From Chitinophaga sp. HK235 (GTDB lineage: Bacteria; Bacteroidota; Bacteroidia; Chitinophagales; Chitinophagaceae), in contig NZ_CP073766.1 of the NCBI RefSeq assembly GCF_018255755.1, forward strand, positions 2,232,001 to 2,296,000: a DNA stretch of 64,000 bases. Direction: 5' to 3'. Both the position numbers and the translations under genes were made by a program. The notes beneath the pieces are model-generated. The model made no database searches. It saw nothing but the letters and a program-made list of their open reading frames with translations, and had not been told where the DNA came from. Positions 34,351-41,820 of this stretch are shown here, piece after piece. The first letter of the stretch is position 1. Each line of letters opens with the position of its first letter.

Positions 34351-34608
34351 ATGTTTCCAGTCAAACCAGTATGCAAAAAGAAATTTGTACGCCGGGACGG
34401 CACAAGCATAATTTTTATCTAATACTGCCATTCTATTGATAGGCGCACCCTTCTAAACTCCGGCATAGCTATCCCCCCGGCCTGTTGGAACCTCAAACGG
34501 CAACGTATAAACGACAACCTGCCTGAAATTTATGGTACGGCAACAGTTCTTAATGAACGGCTTCAAGAGGCCATTAGAGCCGCGCAAGACATATTGAATT
34601 TGCTATAA
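34351..34608 (+). pseudogene. Decayed tyrosine recombinase (integrase), N-terminal arm domain only
   Basis: From ATG at 34351 the frame reads MFPVKPVCKKKFVRRDGTSI, a TAA stop at 34420-34422, then in the same frame DRRTLLNSGIAIPPACWN, INDNLPEIYGTATVLNERLQ and EAIRAAQDILNLL before a stop at 34606. This is the beta-strand and helix pattern of the arm-type DNA-binding domain of Bacteroidota integrases (GTS.I.., TG..I.P..WN, LN..L). The core-binding and catalytic domains are missing. With the nonsense codon and the truncation it cannot be functional. Confidence 0.7.
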
Positions 34609-34864
34609 AGGAAAAAGTAACTGACCCTCTTTTTTTCCTTAAGGCTACGTTTAAACCGGACTCTAACCCTGCGATACTTACCCAGAAAGCGTAGATAAAA
34701 TTGATCAAAATTGGTGTTAACTTTCTTCCGGGTGGCGTTTACGCTCCAGCCCTGGTATTCCTTACTGTAATTTTTGTGGGTGGTTACAAATGCCTGCTGA
34801 ATATAGCCGACAGGGGGAGGTCAAACGTAGCGAAGGACTGCAACCGCGTCAAAATCTGTTTCAT
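34566..34864 (-). pseudogene. Remnant weakly similar to the island membrane protein at 37777
   Basis: From ATG at 34864 one frame gives MKQILTRLQSFATFDLP and then stops after SRHL. The next frame continues as GYIQQAFVTTHKNYSKEYQG, then NATRKKVNTNF and QFYLRFLGKYR. This parallels MKQLKSFFTFDLP, YIYSRFRKTHEGQRDIYASW and EATRSQLINGYW near the start of the protein at 37777-38502. One frameshift and a missing 3' part would explain it. The similarity was judged by eye and is moderate. Confidence 0.35.
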
Positions 34865-34966
34865 CACTGTATCCATTTGTCTTAAATTACAAAAAAATAT
34901 GAATTTACAGTTACCAATGAAAGCAAACGACAATTTCAATATTTTGTACCATAAAACTAATTAACC

Positions 34967-35395
34967 ATGAAGTCCATTCTAATTTTATCGTTTTTGTTTT
35001 TAGCCACTTGTATTATTACATTTGGTCAGAAAAAGCAATCTGGAAAATCCCAAAAACACGACATGACTGTTACTGAAAAAGGCTTAATTAAGATATCTAT
35101 CATGTACCCTTATGCCGAGGGTAAAACTTTCAATATGGAGTATTATGAAACTAAGCACATGCCCATGGTTGCAGGCTTTTTAGGGTCAAATTTAGTTAAA
35201 TATACTATTGAAAAAGGGTTTTTGAGTGGTGCTCCTAACCAACCTTTACTTTTTATGGCTATTGGCACATTTTATGTAAAAAACTTACGTGAATATCAAG
35301 CGGCCATCGCTCCAAATATAGATGCGATTCGTGCGGATTTTGTAAACTACACCAATGCCATTCCTGCCATTTTTGTGAGTGAAGTCGTAAAATAA
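34967..35395 (+). CDS. Secreted EthD-family protein
   Basis: The 142-residue protein has a signal peptide (about 1-20, ending TFG-Q). The rest follows the EthD dimeric alpha-beta barrel pattern: IKISIMYPYAEGKTFNMEYY, then ETKHMPMVAGFLG, and a final YTNAIPAIFVSEVV. Family members are small dimers linked to ether and other degradation routes. Codon use is AT-rich compared with the chromosome, consistent with island cargo. It lies between two tRNA-Lys 3' fragments. Confidence 0.8.
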   Translation: MKSILILSFLFLATCIITFGQKKQSGKSQKHDMTVTEKGLIKISIMYPYAEGKTFNMEYYETKHMPMVAGFLGSNLVKYTIEKGFLSGAPNQPLLFMAIGTFYVKNLREYQAAIAPNIDAIRADFVNYTNAIPAIFVSEVVK

Positions 35396-35535
35396 AGTGA
35401 GCTTTTATCAAAATTTAACAAGGGGTTTTAGCGCGAAAAAAAAGTATCTTCATGCAGATAGTTCGTTCTTTACAAAGCTACGTCAACTGAAAGCCCCTCC
35501 TGGCTTTTATAGGATAAATTATAGAGTAAAAACAA

Positions 35536-35560
35536 AAAACCTGCGCTACGCGCAGGTTTT
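35536..35560 (-). terminator. Terminator beside the middle tRNA-Lys fragment
   Basis: AAAACCTGCG at 35536-35545 pairs with CGCAGGTTTT at 35551-35560. On the minus strand a T-rich tail follows. Its position relative to the fragment at 35570 copies that of the terminator after the intact tRNA-Lys gene. Confidence 0.75.
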
Positions 35561-35569
35561 GCCAAACTC

Positions 35570-35586
35570 CTGTGATCCCGCTGGGA
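35570..35586 (-). repeat. 17-bp tRNA-Lys 3'-end copy, internal att-like site
   Basis: CTGTGATCCCGCTGGGA is an exact copy of 41518-41534, which covers the 3' end of tRNA-Lys and three flanking bases. The match ends inside the T-arm. No other part of the tRNA is present. Confidence 0.75.
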
Positions 35587-35733
35587 GTAGCACGTATCTT
35601 CGTAATGCCTTATAGAGTCTGTGTTTGATAGTGGTGAGCGTTTATTGCTAACCTGATTGCTCAACCAGTGAAATAATGTTGAATAAGCATCTTGTTTTAC
35701 AAACATAAGAAATTTCAGCTCAATGTGAGAACT

Positions 35734-36711
35734 TTACTTAGAATGCTTTCTTTCAAGCTCTTTTAACCGTTTATCCTGCTCTAATATCACTTGTTGTTGT
35801 ATCTCTATTTTCTTATTCTGATCAATCAAGTATAAAGTTAACTCCTCAATTTTCTGTAGCAATTTGGCTTGATTCTCACCTAAATCAAGACCATTTACCT
35901 TTACTTCCTCCGCTGACGGTATTTCTGGAAGATGTTTTTTTTCCTTCAGGAATAATTCTAATTGTTGTAGTGTTCGCAAAGCATACGTTGGATCAAAAAC
36001 ATAGTCTGGCCAGCCAATCTGCGTTACTTTAATTCGTTTTGCAAAAATATCGCCGTTAACTGCTAATTTGGCTTGCGGTGACGATGTACCAATACCAACA
36101 TTACCGCCACCTCCGGCCATAAAAATATTCCCAGCAGAAGCTTGATTCATAACCAAAGCGTTATTGGGACCTAAAGGATTTGTTTCCAACACCAAATACC
36201 CCTCGTTGCTCCCTCTTATCTTCCCACCACCAGATCCTCCAAAAGCGGTCCAATCATTCCAAGCATTGCCCAGGATAGCTGCTAATCTTGTTCCATCCGG
36301 TAAAAAGCTAACATTTGCGACGTGTAGCCCTGCCTGAGGCCCTGACAATCCGATGCCTACGAGTCCCATATTACTGATTCTCAAACCTTCAGTAAGCCCA
36401 CTCGCGGTTCTAACAATAAATTTCAATGCTCCCAGTCTACCTGCAGCCGTTACTCTTTCACTTTCAATTCTTCCAATCTCAGTCCCCGCCATATTGAACT
36501 TTATGGCGCCAACAGTTCCCAATACATCCCAATTATTTGTCAGCTGTGCATAGGATGCTCCATTCGTTGCAATTTCCAGCTTTTCAATTGGTGTTAAGGT
36601 TCCGATTCCAACACTGCCTGTATCGCGAATAAAATTGGTTTGACCATTAACGCAATTGGAAACTGTGAGATAAACAAACAACATTAAACAATACTTCATA
36701 GACGTTTTCAT
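35734..36711 (-). CDS. Tail-fibre-like surface protein with GIGTxxP repeats and coiled-coil C-terminus
   Basis: The 325-residue protein has a signal peptide (about 1-23, ending VNG-Q). Motifs GSVGIGTLTPIEKLEIA and GNVGIGTSSPQAKLAVNGD are the short repeats of Bacteroidota tail-fibre-like secreted proteins. LFLKEKKHLPEIPSAEEV followed by a long heptad region (about 275-322, LLQKIEELTLYLIDQNKKIE) matches the C-terminal part of this family, often called intramolecular chaperone-like or NHL-associated. A trimeric surface fibre is likely. It lies inside the tRNA-Lys island. Confidence 0.8.
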   Translation of the reverse strand: MKTSMKYCLMLFVYLTVSNCVNGQTNFIRDTGSVGIGTLTPIEKLEIATNGASYAQLTNNWDVLGTVGAIKFNMAGTEIGRIESERVTAAGRLGALKFIVRTASGLTEGLRISNMGLVGIGLSGPQAGLHVANVSFLPDGTRLAAILGNAWNDWTAFGGSGGGKIRGSNEGYLVLETNPLGPNNALVMNQASAGNIFMAGGGGNVGIGTSSPQAKLAVNGDIFAKRIKVTQIGWPDYVFDPTYALRTLQQLELFLKEKKHLPEIPSAEEVKVNGLDLGENQAKLLQKIEELTLYLIDQNKKIEIQQQVILEQDKRLKELERKHSK

Positions 36712-37054
36712 TTAAAAATTCGGATAAATATAAAATGCCAAACTAATAAAATAATATTAACCTTGAGTCCGTAATTATCAGATCAATCATAAGAATGTTT
36801 CTCCCATATAACTATAATGTAAATCAGGAGCGACAATCCCTTATAGTTAAGTCTAAAAATGGCACCTGGCTTTTCATCCACTCGGTATCGCCAGCTATGT
36901 TGTGGTAATACCAAAACACCTAAACCTGTCATGCTTCCGGATTCATAAAAAACCGATTGGAGCCAACACAATGCAGCTTTTTTCTTTTCACCGGCAACCT
37001 GATCTCCACTTTCATCTCCGCCCCATTTCCCCCTTTTTGGCGACCAACGGGAGC

Positions 37055-37330
37055 AAAGGGGCGAGCAGTTTTTGCGTAGCAAAAACACCGCTCGCTAACG
37101 GAGCGAAGCCCGTTCCGAATCCGCGAACGGGATGCCGAAGGCGGCCCGTTCAATCTTCGCGGGTGGGGCCTGCGTGGAGCAGCCCCGCCCCATCTCCGCG
37201 TACAGGTGGCAACGCCGCCTGTACTTTCTCCGTGAACGGGATGCCATAGGCGGCCCGTTCGATCTTCGCAGGCAGGGGCCTGTGTGGAGCAGCCCCGCCC
37301 CATCTCCGCGACAGGTAGCAACACTGCCTG
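37055..37330. repeat. GC-rich hairpin block with a 109-bp tandem repeat
   Basis: Two units with period 109 bp start at 37125 and 37234. Each has GAACGGG/CCCGTTC arms, a GGGGCCTGxGTGGAGCAGCC block and a second hairpin such as GTACAGG/CCTGTAC. Just upstream, GCGAGC and GCTCGC enclose TTTTTGC/GCAAAAA arms at about 37060-37096. The block is much richer in GC than the AT-rich island around it. It may be a transfer origin, structured RNA or other recombination-related DNA. The stretch 36712-37054 before it has no convincing gene. Confidence 0.65.
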
Positions 37331-37669
37331 TCATTCTTTCGGCTGTTCTCCGGGCTGTAACAATTGCTGTATGTCATTCCAAAGGAAATAGACCCTCGAC
37401 CGGATTTTGTACGGCTTTAGTTTGCCGTGTTTTATCCAGTCGTAAATAGTAGGCTTGGTAACCTGAAATAGCTGACAGACTTCACCGATTTTGTAGAGGG
37501 GCTTATAGGTAAGGCCGGGGGTGTCATATGCCGGGGTACACACCGGCTGCCTGTCCAGTTGGCTGACTTCTTCACGCACCAATACACGCAGCATTTGCCA
37601 AAACTGTTCCGGCTCAATTGGGAACAGCATTGGCGCTGCCGTCTGCACATTTCTTTCTCTCTTTTCCAT
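37331..37669 (-). CDS. Excisionase/MerR-type helix-turn-helix protein of a mobile element
   Basis: The 112-residue protein has a Glu/Arg-rich N-terminal helix (EQFWQMLRVLVREEVSQLDR). A helix-turn-helix of the excisionase family follows at about residues 65-105 (YKIGEVCQLFQVTKPTIYDW, then GKLKPYKI, YFLWNDIQQLL). Such genes are common in Bacteroidota integrative elements. The start at 37669 was preferred to one 12 codons upstream. It lies immediately next to the GC-rich repeat block, to which it might bind. Confidence 0.8.
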   Translation of the reverse strand: MEKRERNVQTAAPMLFPIEPEQFWQMLRVLVREEVSQLDRQPVCTPAYDTPGLTYKPLYKIGEVCQLFQVTKPTIYDWIKHGKLKPYKIRSRVYFLWNDIQQLLQPGEQPKE

Positions 37670-37776
37670 ATTATACCGATTTATACGGCAAATATGGCTG
37701 TTCAAGAAAGAGAAAACAGGCTAAGTATACTTGTTTTTAAAAGGAAAGAGGTATTATCTGTATATTCCGGATAATA

Positions 37777-38502
37777 TTACGGCCTTTGCAGTCGTTGCTC
37801 CAACTGCTTTAGCTGTTGGATACCCTCCGAAAATTGCATTGCCTCTAAAACTGCGTAAACTTCCTCAAAACTTTTGCCTACTTCTACAATGTGACAGGAG
37901 CCCAAATTGACCCTCTTCCCTTTTTTAAAGAGTAGGTTAAGTTCCTTTTTAAGGCCATCGCGGCTTTTTCCGAAAACTATGTGCAGCTGGTCTGCACATT
38001 TATCACTGGGGGTTAAATAGTTGGCCTTACTGGTTTTATCGAATGCGTAGAAAAATAGTATTAGCGCCCTGTTGCTTAACTGGTCTTGTTTACACTTTTC
38101 CATCCACGCACGTTCACGGCCTTCATATACCGCTATCGCCGTTTCCAGCTTTGGCAGGAACTCACCGGTAAAGATGGGCCGATACACCAGGAAATATAAC
38201 GGTATATATGCGGCCATTCCCGACGTCACACCAGCAAGCATATACATCATATTAAATTGGCCGCTATAAAACAAAACAGCAACATCGGCCAAGACAAATA
38301 AAAGCAGGTAATGCCATAGTGCATTGCTCCAATACCCATTAATCAGTTGGCTGCGTGTTGCCTCCGCTGGCCAACTGGCATAAATATCACGTTGTCCTTC
38401 ATGGGTTTTACGGAAACGGGAATAAATGTAACTGTACTTAACGGGGAGGTCAAAGGTGAAAAAGGATTTCAACTGCTTCATGTTCAAACTTCTCATATCC
38501 AT
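37777..38502 (-). CDS. Unknown island membrane protein with two transmembrane segments
   Basis: The 241-residue protein starts with a cytoplasmic-looking segment containing FDLPVKYSYIYSRFRKTHEG. Two hydrophobic helices follow at about residues 62-82 and 86-110. The C-terminal 130 residues are charged (KSRDGLKKELNLLFKKGKR, and a final coiled region). I do not recognise the family. A similar fragment lies in decayed form at 34566-34864. It is adjacent to the helix-turn-helix gene on the same strand, so it may be a mobile-element accessory gene. Confidence 0.65.
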   Translation of the reverse strand: MDMRSLNMKQLKSFFTFDLPVKYSYIYSRFRKTHEGQRDIYASWPAEATRSQLINGYWSNALWHYLLLFVLADVAVLFYSGQFNMMYMLAGVTSGMAAYIPLYFLVYRPIFTGEFLPKLETAIAVYEGRERAWMEKCKQDQLSNRALILFFYAFDKTSKANYLTPSDKCADQLHIVFGKSRDGLKKELNLLFKKGKRVNLGSCHIVEVGKSFEEVYAVLEAMQFSEGIQQLKQLEQRLQRP

Positions 38503-39193
38503 GTATTTATTAGGTAAGAAAACAACAATGTCTATGAATATACGAATTTGAGAGGCCAGTTTCCAAAACTATTTAGCTGTTTCTTTACATGATTATACAA
38601 CGGCAATGAAAACGCGTAAATTTCATTCAGATTTCGTATCCAAATAGGGATGTTAAAATACGGCATATTATCTTCCATCGAATAAAACAATATCACTATT
38701 TAAATGAATTTTTAGTTTATAAAAAAATAACGTGTAAATAATATTCATATAATTTTTTTTAAATAAATTATTCTTAATTTAATATTAAAATAACCTAAGT
38801 AAGGATACACGAATAAATACCTTTTATACTATATTTGAAGTACAAAATTTGTACCCCTGATTTGTTAACCAGTTTACTATGAAACTTAACAATGGCCTCA
38901 CATTCAGATCATTTAATGTCTTCAATGATTACAATATTCAGGAATACCACAATTGATCCTTGCCTGACATAATTAACGTTTTCCTTGTTTTTACTGGATC
39001 TCAAATGGATTAAGGTATTCCCTAAAATCGACATGTAATATTTGAAATTTTCTGAATATTTACTAATGGTTATTGGGTATTGAATAATGCTGTTCTAGCC
39101 CCGGATGAAAATATATTTTTTGTGAGTCTATAGGTAGCTTTTCTATGTCTTTAATTTGGAGATATTTATTTGTTAATCATTCACCTCTATTTT
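38503..39193. other. AT-rich intergenic region within the island
   Basis: About 690 bases, with long A/T runs at 38700-38830, separate divergent genes. I see no reading frame with a recognisable domain, no RNA and no repeat. The promoter of the lipoprotein gene should be near its 3' end. Confidence 0.5.
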
Positions 39194-40570
39194 ATGAAAA
39201 AATTGTTTGCAACATTAGGATTTTCCATTATTATTTTAAGTATCCTATTTTACTCCTGTAAAAAAGAGAAGGAATCCACACAAAAGGATCTGCAGGTAGA
39301 TAATCCTACAGAGATTAAAAAAGAATTTGATAAACACGATTTTAGCAAAAGCCTTTCGAATCGTTTTAATGATTCGCTGACAATTATCTGGAATGCGGAC
39401 TGGGAGCATATGTCAAGTAAAAAGGGTGGTGATAGTGCTGTCTATTATTTCATTCCGCTTGTACCCAAACTTGGCTCCATAGCGCATAAAAGCAATGAAT
39501 ACAAATTACACATTATTGGTTTTCAGCAATTTATCATAGCAACAAAACAAGCCGCAAATGAAGTTCGTTTTTTCAAAGCTAAATACATACAGCAGCTGGA
39601 TGCCCCTCAGCGTGGGACATCAACCAATAACAGATCCCCCGAAATAAGTTATGCTCATTTTACGGGGAAATTATTGCTGGATGATTTTTCAAATAGGGGC
39701 TATAGTATCAACTATTACCAGGGACGAGCTGTAAGAAAAAGTGTTGTATCGCAAAACGCGCGCATTGTTTGCGATCAGGAGTGTACTTGGACAATGGAGT
39801 GTGACAGAGGTATATGGGTAACCGTCACTAACGGACGTATGGGGGATAACTGTCCATCCCCGGACTATGGCGGAGCGGAAGCGTATGATTGTAACCCTGG
39901 TGGTGGGGGAATGGGTGGAAATTGGATGTTACAATCGACATCTCTGAACTGTTATGATATTCCAGATCCTATAGATCCCTCACTTCCCACTGACCCTTCA
40001 ACAGGTGGAGGCGGAGGGGGTGATAACATTGATTACCTTCCCACAACACTTCCCGCTCCGATTCCTGTAGCTGATGCCAACTTGCTCGCGATTCCTTGTC
40101 CAGACAGCTATAACTTCGTTAAGCAAGGTAACTGGCAGTCAGCGGTTATTACTGGCTATTATTCACAATTTCTAAATAGGGCGGGTAATGGCCAATTATA
40201 TACATTAGAAATAGGTGATATTGAAACAGGTATGCCCGCTGTCACCTTTAATGGAACACTAATCCATTCCTCAGCCGCTCAGGCTATTTCAGCTCAGGCT
40301 GCTACATTGGCAGAACATCAGGTATTCGCGGTTGTCAATGCAATGGTAATTGCTGATCCAAGCATTACCCCATCAATGGTAAGGCGTAATCCACGATTAT
40401 TGAAAATGTTCAATGAAATTTATCAAGAAGAAATAAATAAATTCCTTAGAGCTGACTACGACTATAGTGATGGTGCAAATCCAGCAAAAGTAAGCACTAC
40501 GTATGGCAGTTTTGGACTTAAAGATCAATCTCAATATCGAACGTTTAAATTTCGTGGGAAAGATTGTTAA
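39194..40570 (+). CDS. Large lipoprotein with glycine-rich linker and unknown C-terminal domain
   Basis: The 458-residue protein has a lipoprotein signal ending at the cysteine in LFYSCKKEK. An N-terminal region (about 25-190) has no known domain. A cysteine-rich segment (CDQECTWTMECDRG) is followed by a Gly-rich stretch and the linker PSLPTDPSTGGGGGGDN at about 270-286. The C-terminal part (about 290-458) starts LPAPIPVADANLL and contains many charged residues near the end. I do not recognise it. The layout of anchor, linker and separate C-terminal domain followed by a small gene is that of Bacteroidota effector/immunity loci. It is AT-rich and lies on the island. Confidence 0.7.
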   Translation: MKKLFATLGFSIIILSILFYSCKKEKESTQKDLQVDNPTEIKKEFDKHDFSKSLSNRFNDSLTIIWNADWEHMSSKKGGDSAVYYFIPLVPKLGSIAHKSNEYKLHIIGFQQFIIATKQAANEVRFFKAKYIQQLDAPQRGTSTNNRSPEISYAHFTGKLLLDDFSNRGYSINYYQGRAVRKSVVSQNARIVCDQECTWTMECDRGIWVTVTNGRMGDNCPSPDYGGAEAYDCNPGGGGMGGNWMLQSTSLNCYDIPDPIDPSLPTDPSTGGGGGGDNIDYLPTTLPAPIPVADANLLAIPCPDSYNFVKQGNWQSAVITGYYSQFLNRAGNGQLYTLEIGDIETGMPAVTFNGTLIHSSAAQAISAQAATLAEHQVFAVVNAMVIADPSITPSMVRRNPRLLKMFNEIYQEEINKFLRADYDYSDGANPAKVSTTYGSFGLKDQSQYRTFKFRGKDC

Positions 40571-40653
40571 AAATATCGCAGCCATCCAGGAAAAGAATAT
40601 TATATTACCAATATTCAGCACTCATACTCTTGCATTTGAAATTTAATAGCTAT

Positions 40654-41190
40654 ATGACTTATATTATGCTATACTTTAATGAATTGGGATTAGGCGAGTT
40701 GGAACTAGGAAAATCATTGGAACAAATTAATTCCATAATAAAATTTGGTCCGAAAGACAGAGAAACACTCATTCCTTCACCCAACGCAGATTCATGGTAC
40801 AAATATACAGGTGAAATTACCGGTCTGTCTGATGGCAAAGGTCTTAGTTTCCCCGCGGAAGCGGTTTACCTCGCCGTAAATCAAGAAAATAAGGTAAACA
40901 GGATATGGATATACCCCAAAATGGAAACCATCGGTATAAGCATAGAAAATCTTCTATCAAATATCTATGGTGAACCGGGAATGTCTGTAGGTGGTGTCGG
41001 AGAATTGGGAGGAATAAAACGTCACACTGGTTATTTCTATGCTTCAAAGGATAAAGTAAGTCAGGTTATATACATGAAAGTTTTTGATACTGAATTTGCT
41101 GGTCCTGAATTTATATCCTTTCGATTCATCAATGATGATAATGCATTAAAGTACCATTTATCATATCGAACTTGGAAGAAGTATATGTAA
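40654..41190 (+). CDS. Small unknown protein after the island lipoprotein (candidate immunity gene)
   Basis: The 178-residue product has no signal peptide. It begins MTYIMLYFNELGLGELELGK and contains SLEQINSIIKFGPKD, LSFPAEAVYLAVNQENKVNR and YFYASKDKVSQVIYMKVF, suggesting an alternating alpha-beta fold. I do not recognise the family. A second methionine four codons downstream could also start it, and an earlier in-frame ATG overlaps the lipoprotein gene. It follows the lipoprotein by 83 bp on the same strand and ends before a very long hairpin. An immunity role is inference from position only. Confidence 0.6.
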   Translation: MTYIMLYFNELGLGELELGKSLEQINSIIKFGPKDRETLIPSPNADSWYKYTGEITGLSDGKGLSFPAEAVYLAVNQENKVNRIWIYPKMETIGISIENLLSNIYGEPGMSVGGVGELGGIKRHTGYFYASKDKVSQVIYMKVFDTEFAGPEFISFRFINDDNALKYHLSYRTWKKYM

Positions 41191-41215
41191 AGTAGGTTTG
41201 ACACTTCTCAAAAAC

Positions 41216-41257
41216 TGAGACAAATAAAATCGGAGGGCTCCGATTTTATTTGTCTCA
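41216..41257. terminator. Very long perfect inverted repeat (20-bp arms)
   Basis: TGAGACAAATAAAATCGGAG at 41216-41235 pairs perfectly with 41238-41257 around GG. It lies 26 bp after the last island gene and can terminate transcription. Such a length is more than a terminator needs. The stretch 41258-41483 up to the tRNA terminator shows nothing else. Confidence 0.7.
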
Positions 41258-41483
41258 ATCCCCTCATCAATACTCAAACTATCGTGTACTTTGGTTCATA
41301 TCCTTTTGCATAGACATAGTGATTCACACTTGCATCCTGATGTAGACACATATAATCTTCGAACGACACAACCTATCGCTTAAAATTGTGTATCTTAGTA
41401 AAAGCTGATTAACCTGTATAAAGTACGGGAAAGAAATCGGGGTTATACAAAAGGAACTCGACTAAACGCTCAACTAAAAAACA

Positions 41484-41508
41484 AAACCCCGCGCCATGCG
41501 CGAGGTTT
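41484..41508 (-). terminator. Terminator of tRNA-Lys
   Basis: AAACCCCGCGC at 41484-41494 pairs with GCGCGAGGTTT at 41498-41508, with one C-A mismatch. On the minus strand it is followed by a T-rich tail and lies 12 bases after the tRNA 3' end. Confidence 0.85.
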
Positions 41509-41520
41509 GAAACTTGTCTG

Positions 41521-41593
41521 TGATCCCGCTGGGACTCGAACCCAGGACCCATACATTAAAAGTGTATTGCTCTACCAACTGAGCTACGGAATC
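41521..41593 (-). tRNA. tRNA-Lys (anticodon UUU)
   Basis: The 73-base cloverleaf has acceptor arms GATTCCG and CGGGATC, a D-arm GCTC/GAGC, an anticodon arm ATACA/TGTAT with loop CTTTTAA (anticodon TTT), and a T-arm CTGGG/CCCAG with TTCGAGT. The discriminator base is A, and CCA is not encoded. Its 3' end (41518-41534 in this orientation) recurs exactly at 35570-35586 and partly at 34211-34222, which marks it as an integration target. Confidence 0.97.
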
Positions 41594-41820
41594 ATTGAAT
41601 GGGCGGCAAAGATATAAAAAACTATTTCATTGTCAAATCTTTACACACTTTTTTTAAAAATTTCCTGAACCACCGCCCTTCCATCACCGAAAATTATCAG
41701 AACTTGATTAAAATATTAATATATATTTGTTCCGCATTTCGGATACGTGAAGTCTTAGTTTTAACCCTAAATTTATAGAAGAGCCTACAACCATTTACAT
41801 TATCCCTATTACGATCTTCG

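Noticed and set aside
34701..34964. Plus-strand frame of 87 codons before the EthD gene
   Set aside because: It lies opposite the decayed membrane-protein remnant and has no signal or domain. The EthD gene has its own start and signal peptide.
36783..37324. Overlapping minus-strand frames in the GC-rich repeat block
   Set aside because: They follow the repeat period, have several frames open at once, and consist of Arg/Gly/Pro-rich sequence expected from GC-rich hairpins. A derived fragment of a mobilisation gene is possible but cannot be shown.
37090..37330. Two-unit repeat considered as a CRISPR array
   Set aside because: Only two long units (109 bp) with internal palindromes are present, with no short repeats and unique spacers and no cas genes.
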